Assembly (NCBI GenBank): GCA_900751695.1
Contig: CAADSS010000112.1
Coordinates: 1 to 6,192, forward strand
Source of the DNA: an uncultured Collinsella sp.
GTDB taxonomy: Bacteria; Actinomycetota; Coriobacteriia; Coriobacteriales; Coriobacteriaceae
Direction of reading: 5' to 3'
DNA length: 6,192 nt
Within the stretch, counting starts at the first letter, position 1. Each line of letters opens with the position of its first letter. Both the position numbers and the translations under genes were made by a program. The notes beneath the pieces were generated by a model. It was not told where the DNA came from, made no database searches, and saw only the letters and a program-made list of their open reading frames with translations. Below, one piece after another: positions 6,121-6,192 of this stretch.

Positions 6121-6161
6121 CGGGGCCGCGGGGGGAAAACCCGCGGGCCCCCCCCGTTTTT
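6121..6161 (+). terminator. Strong intrinsic terminator after the lipoprotein gene
   Basis: CCGCGGG (6126-6132) pairs with CCCGCGG (6140-6146), and GGGG (6122-6125) pairs with CCCC (6148-6151) with G6147 bulged out. The stem is almost all G-C and is followed within a few bases by TTTTT (6157-6161). It lies about 50 bp past the lipoprotein stop and ends the plus-strand gene block. Confidence 0.87.
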
Positions 6162-6192
6162 CCCATGCGGAAACAGAGGTGGCGCCGCCTGT

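Noticed and set aside
1..6192. CRISPR array, tRNA or rRNA genes, insertion-sequence transposase
   Set aside because: I saw no regularly spaced repeats, no cloverleaf or rRNA-like sequence, and no reading frame with transposase motifs.

Overview
The window is GC-rich bacterial DNA with tightly packed genes. Gene content and protein style suggest an actinobacterial gut anaerobe of the class Coriobacteriia, with Collinsella or a close relative the best guess. This assignment comes from recognising protein families, not from a marker gene, so it is tentative.

Layout. Two genes lie on the minus strand in the left part: pyrE (110-793, pyrimidine biosynthesis) and, upstream of it, a ROK-family gene (906-1628) that has lost its N-terminal part. 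From 1772 to 6069 four genes run on the plus strand: a DUF4428 zinc-ribbon protein, a membrane protein with two zinc ribbons that resembles Bacillus YdjG, an SPFH-domain protein of the YdjI type (often misnamed 'virion core protein') with two C-terminal zinc ribbons, and a secreted lipoprotein. A strong intrinsic terminator at about 6121-6161 closes this block. The two groups diverge across a 143-bp intergenic region (1629-1771). No gap between genes exceeds 150 bases; the left edge (1-109) holds two hairpins and no gene.

How the genes may work together. In Bacillus, YdjG and YdjI belong to the pspA-ydjGHI cell-envelope stress operon, where the SPFH protein helps bring PspA to the membrane. 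Here the YdjG-like and YdjI-like proteins occur without PspA or a YdjH-like protein inside the window. Instead they are preceded by the DUF4428 protein and followed by a lipoprotein. A reasonable model is a membrane-associated SPFH scaffold anchored by the YdjG-like protein, with the DUF4428 protein as a cytosolic partner and the lipoprotein possibly acting outside. This is inference from gene order and domain content. PyrE is an ordinary housekeeping enzyme. The ROK gene is probably a remnant, because the glycine-rich phosphate loop near the N-terminus is missing.
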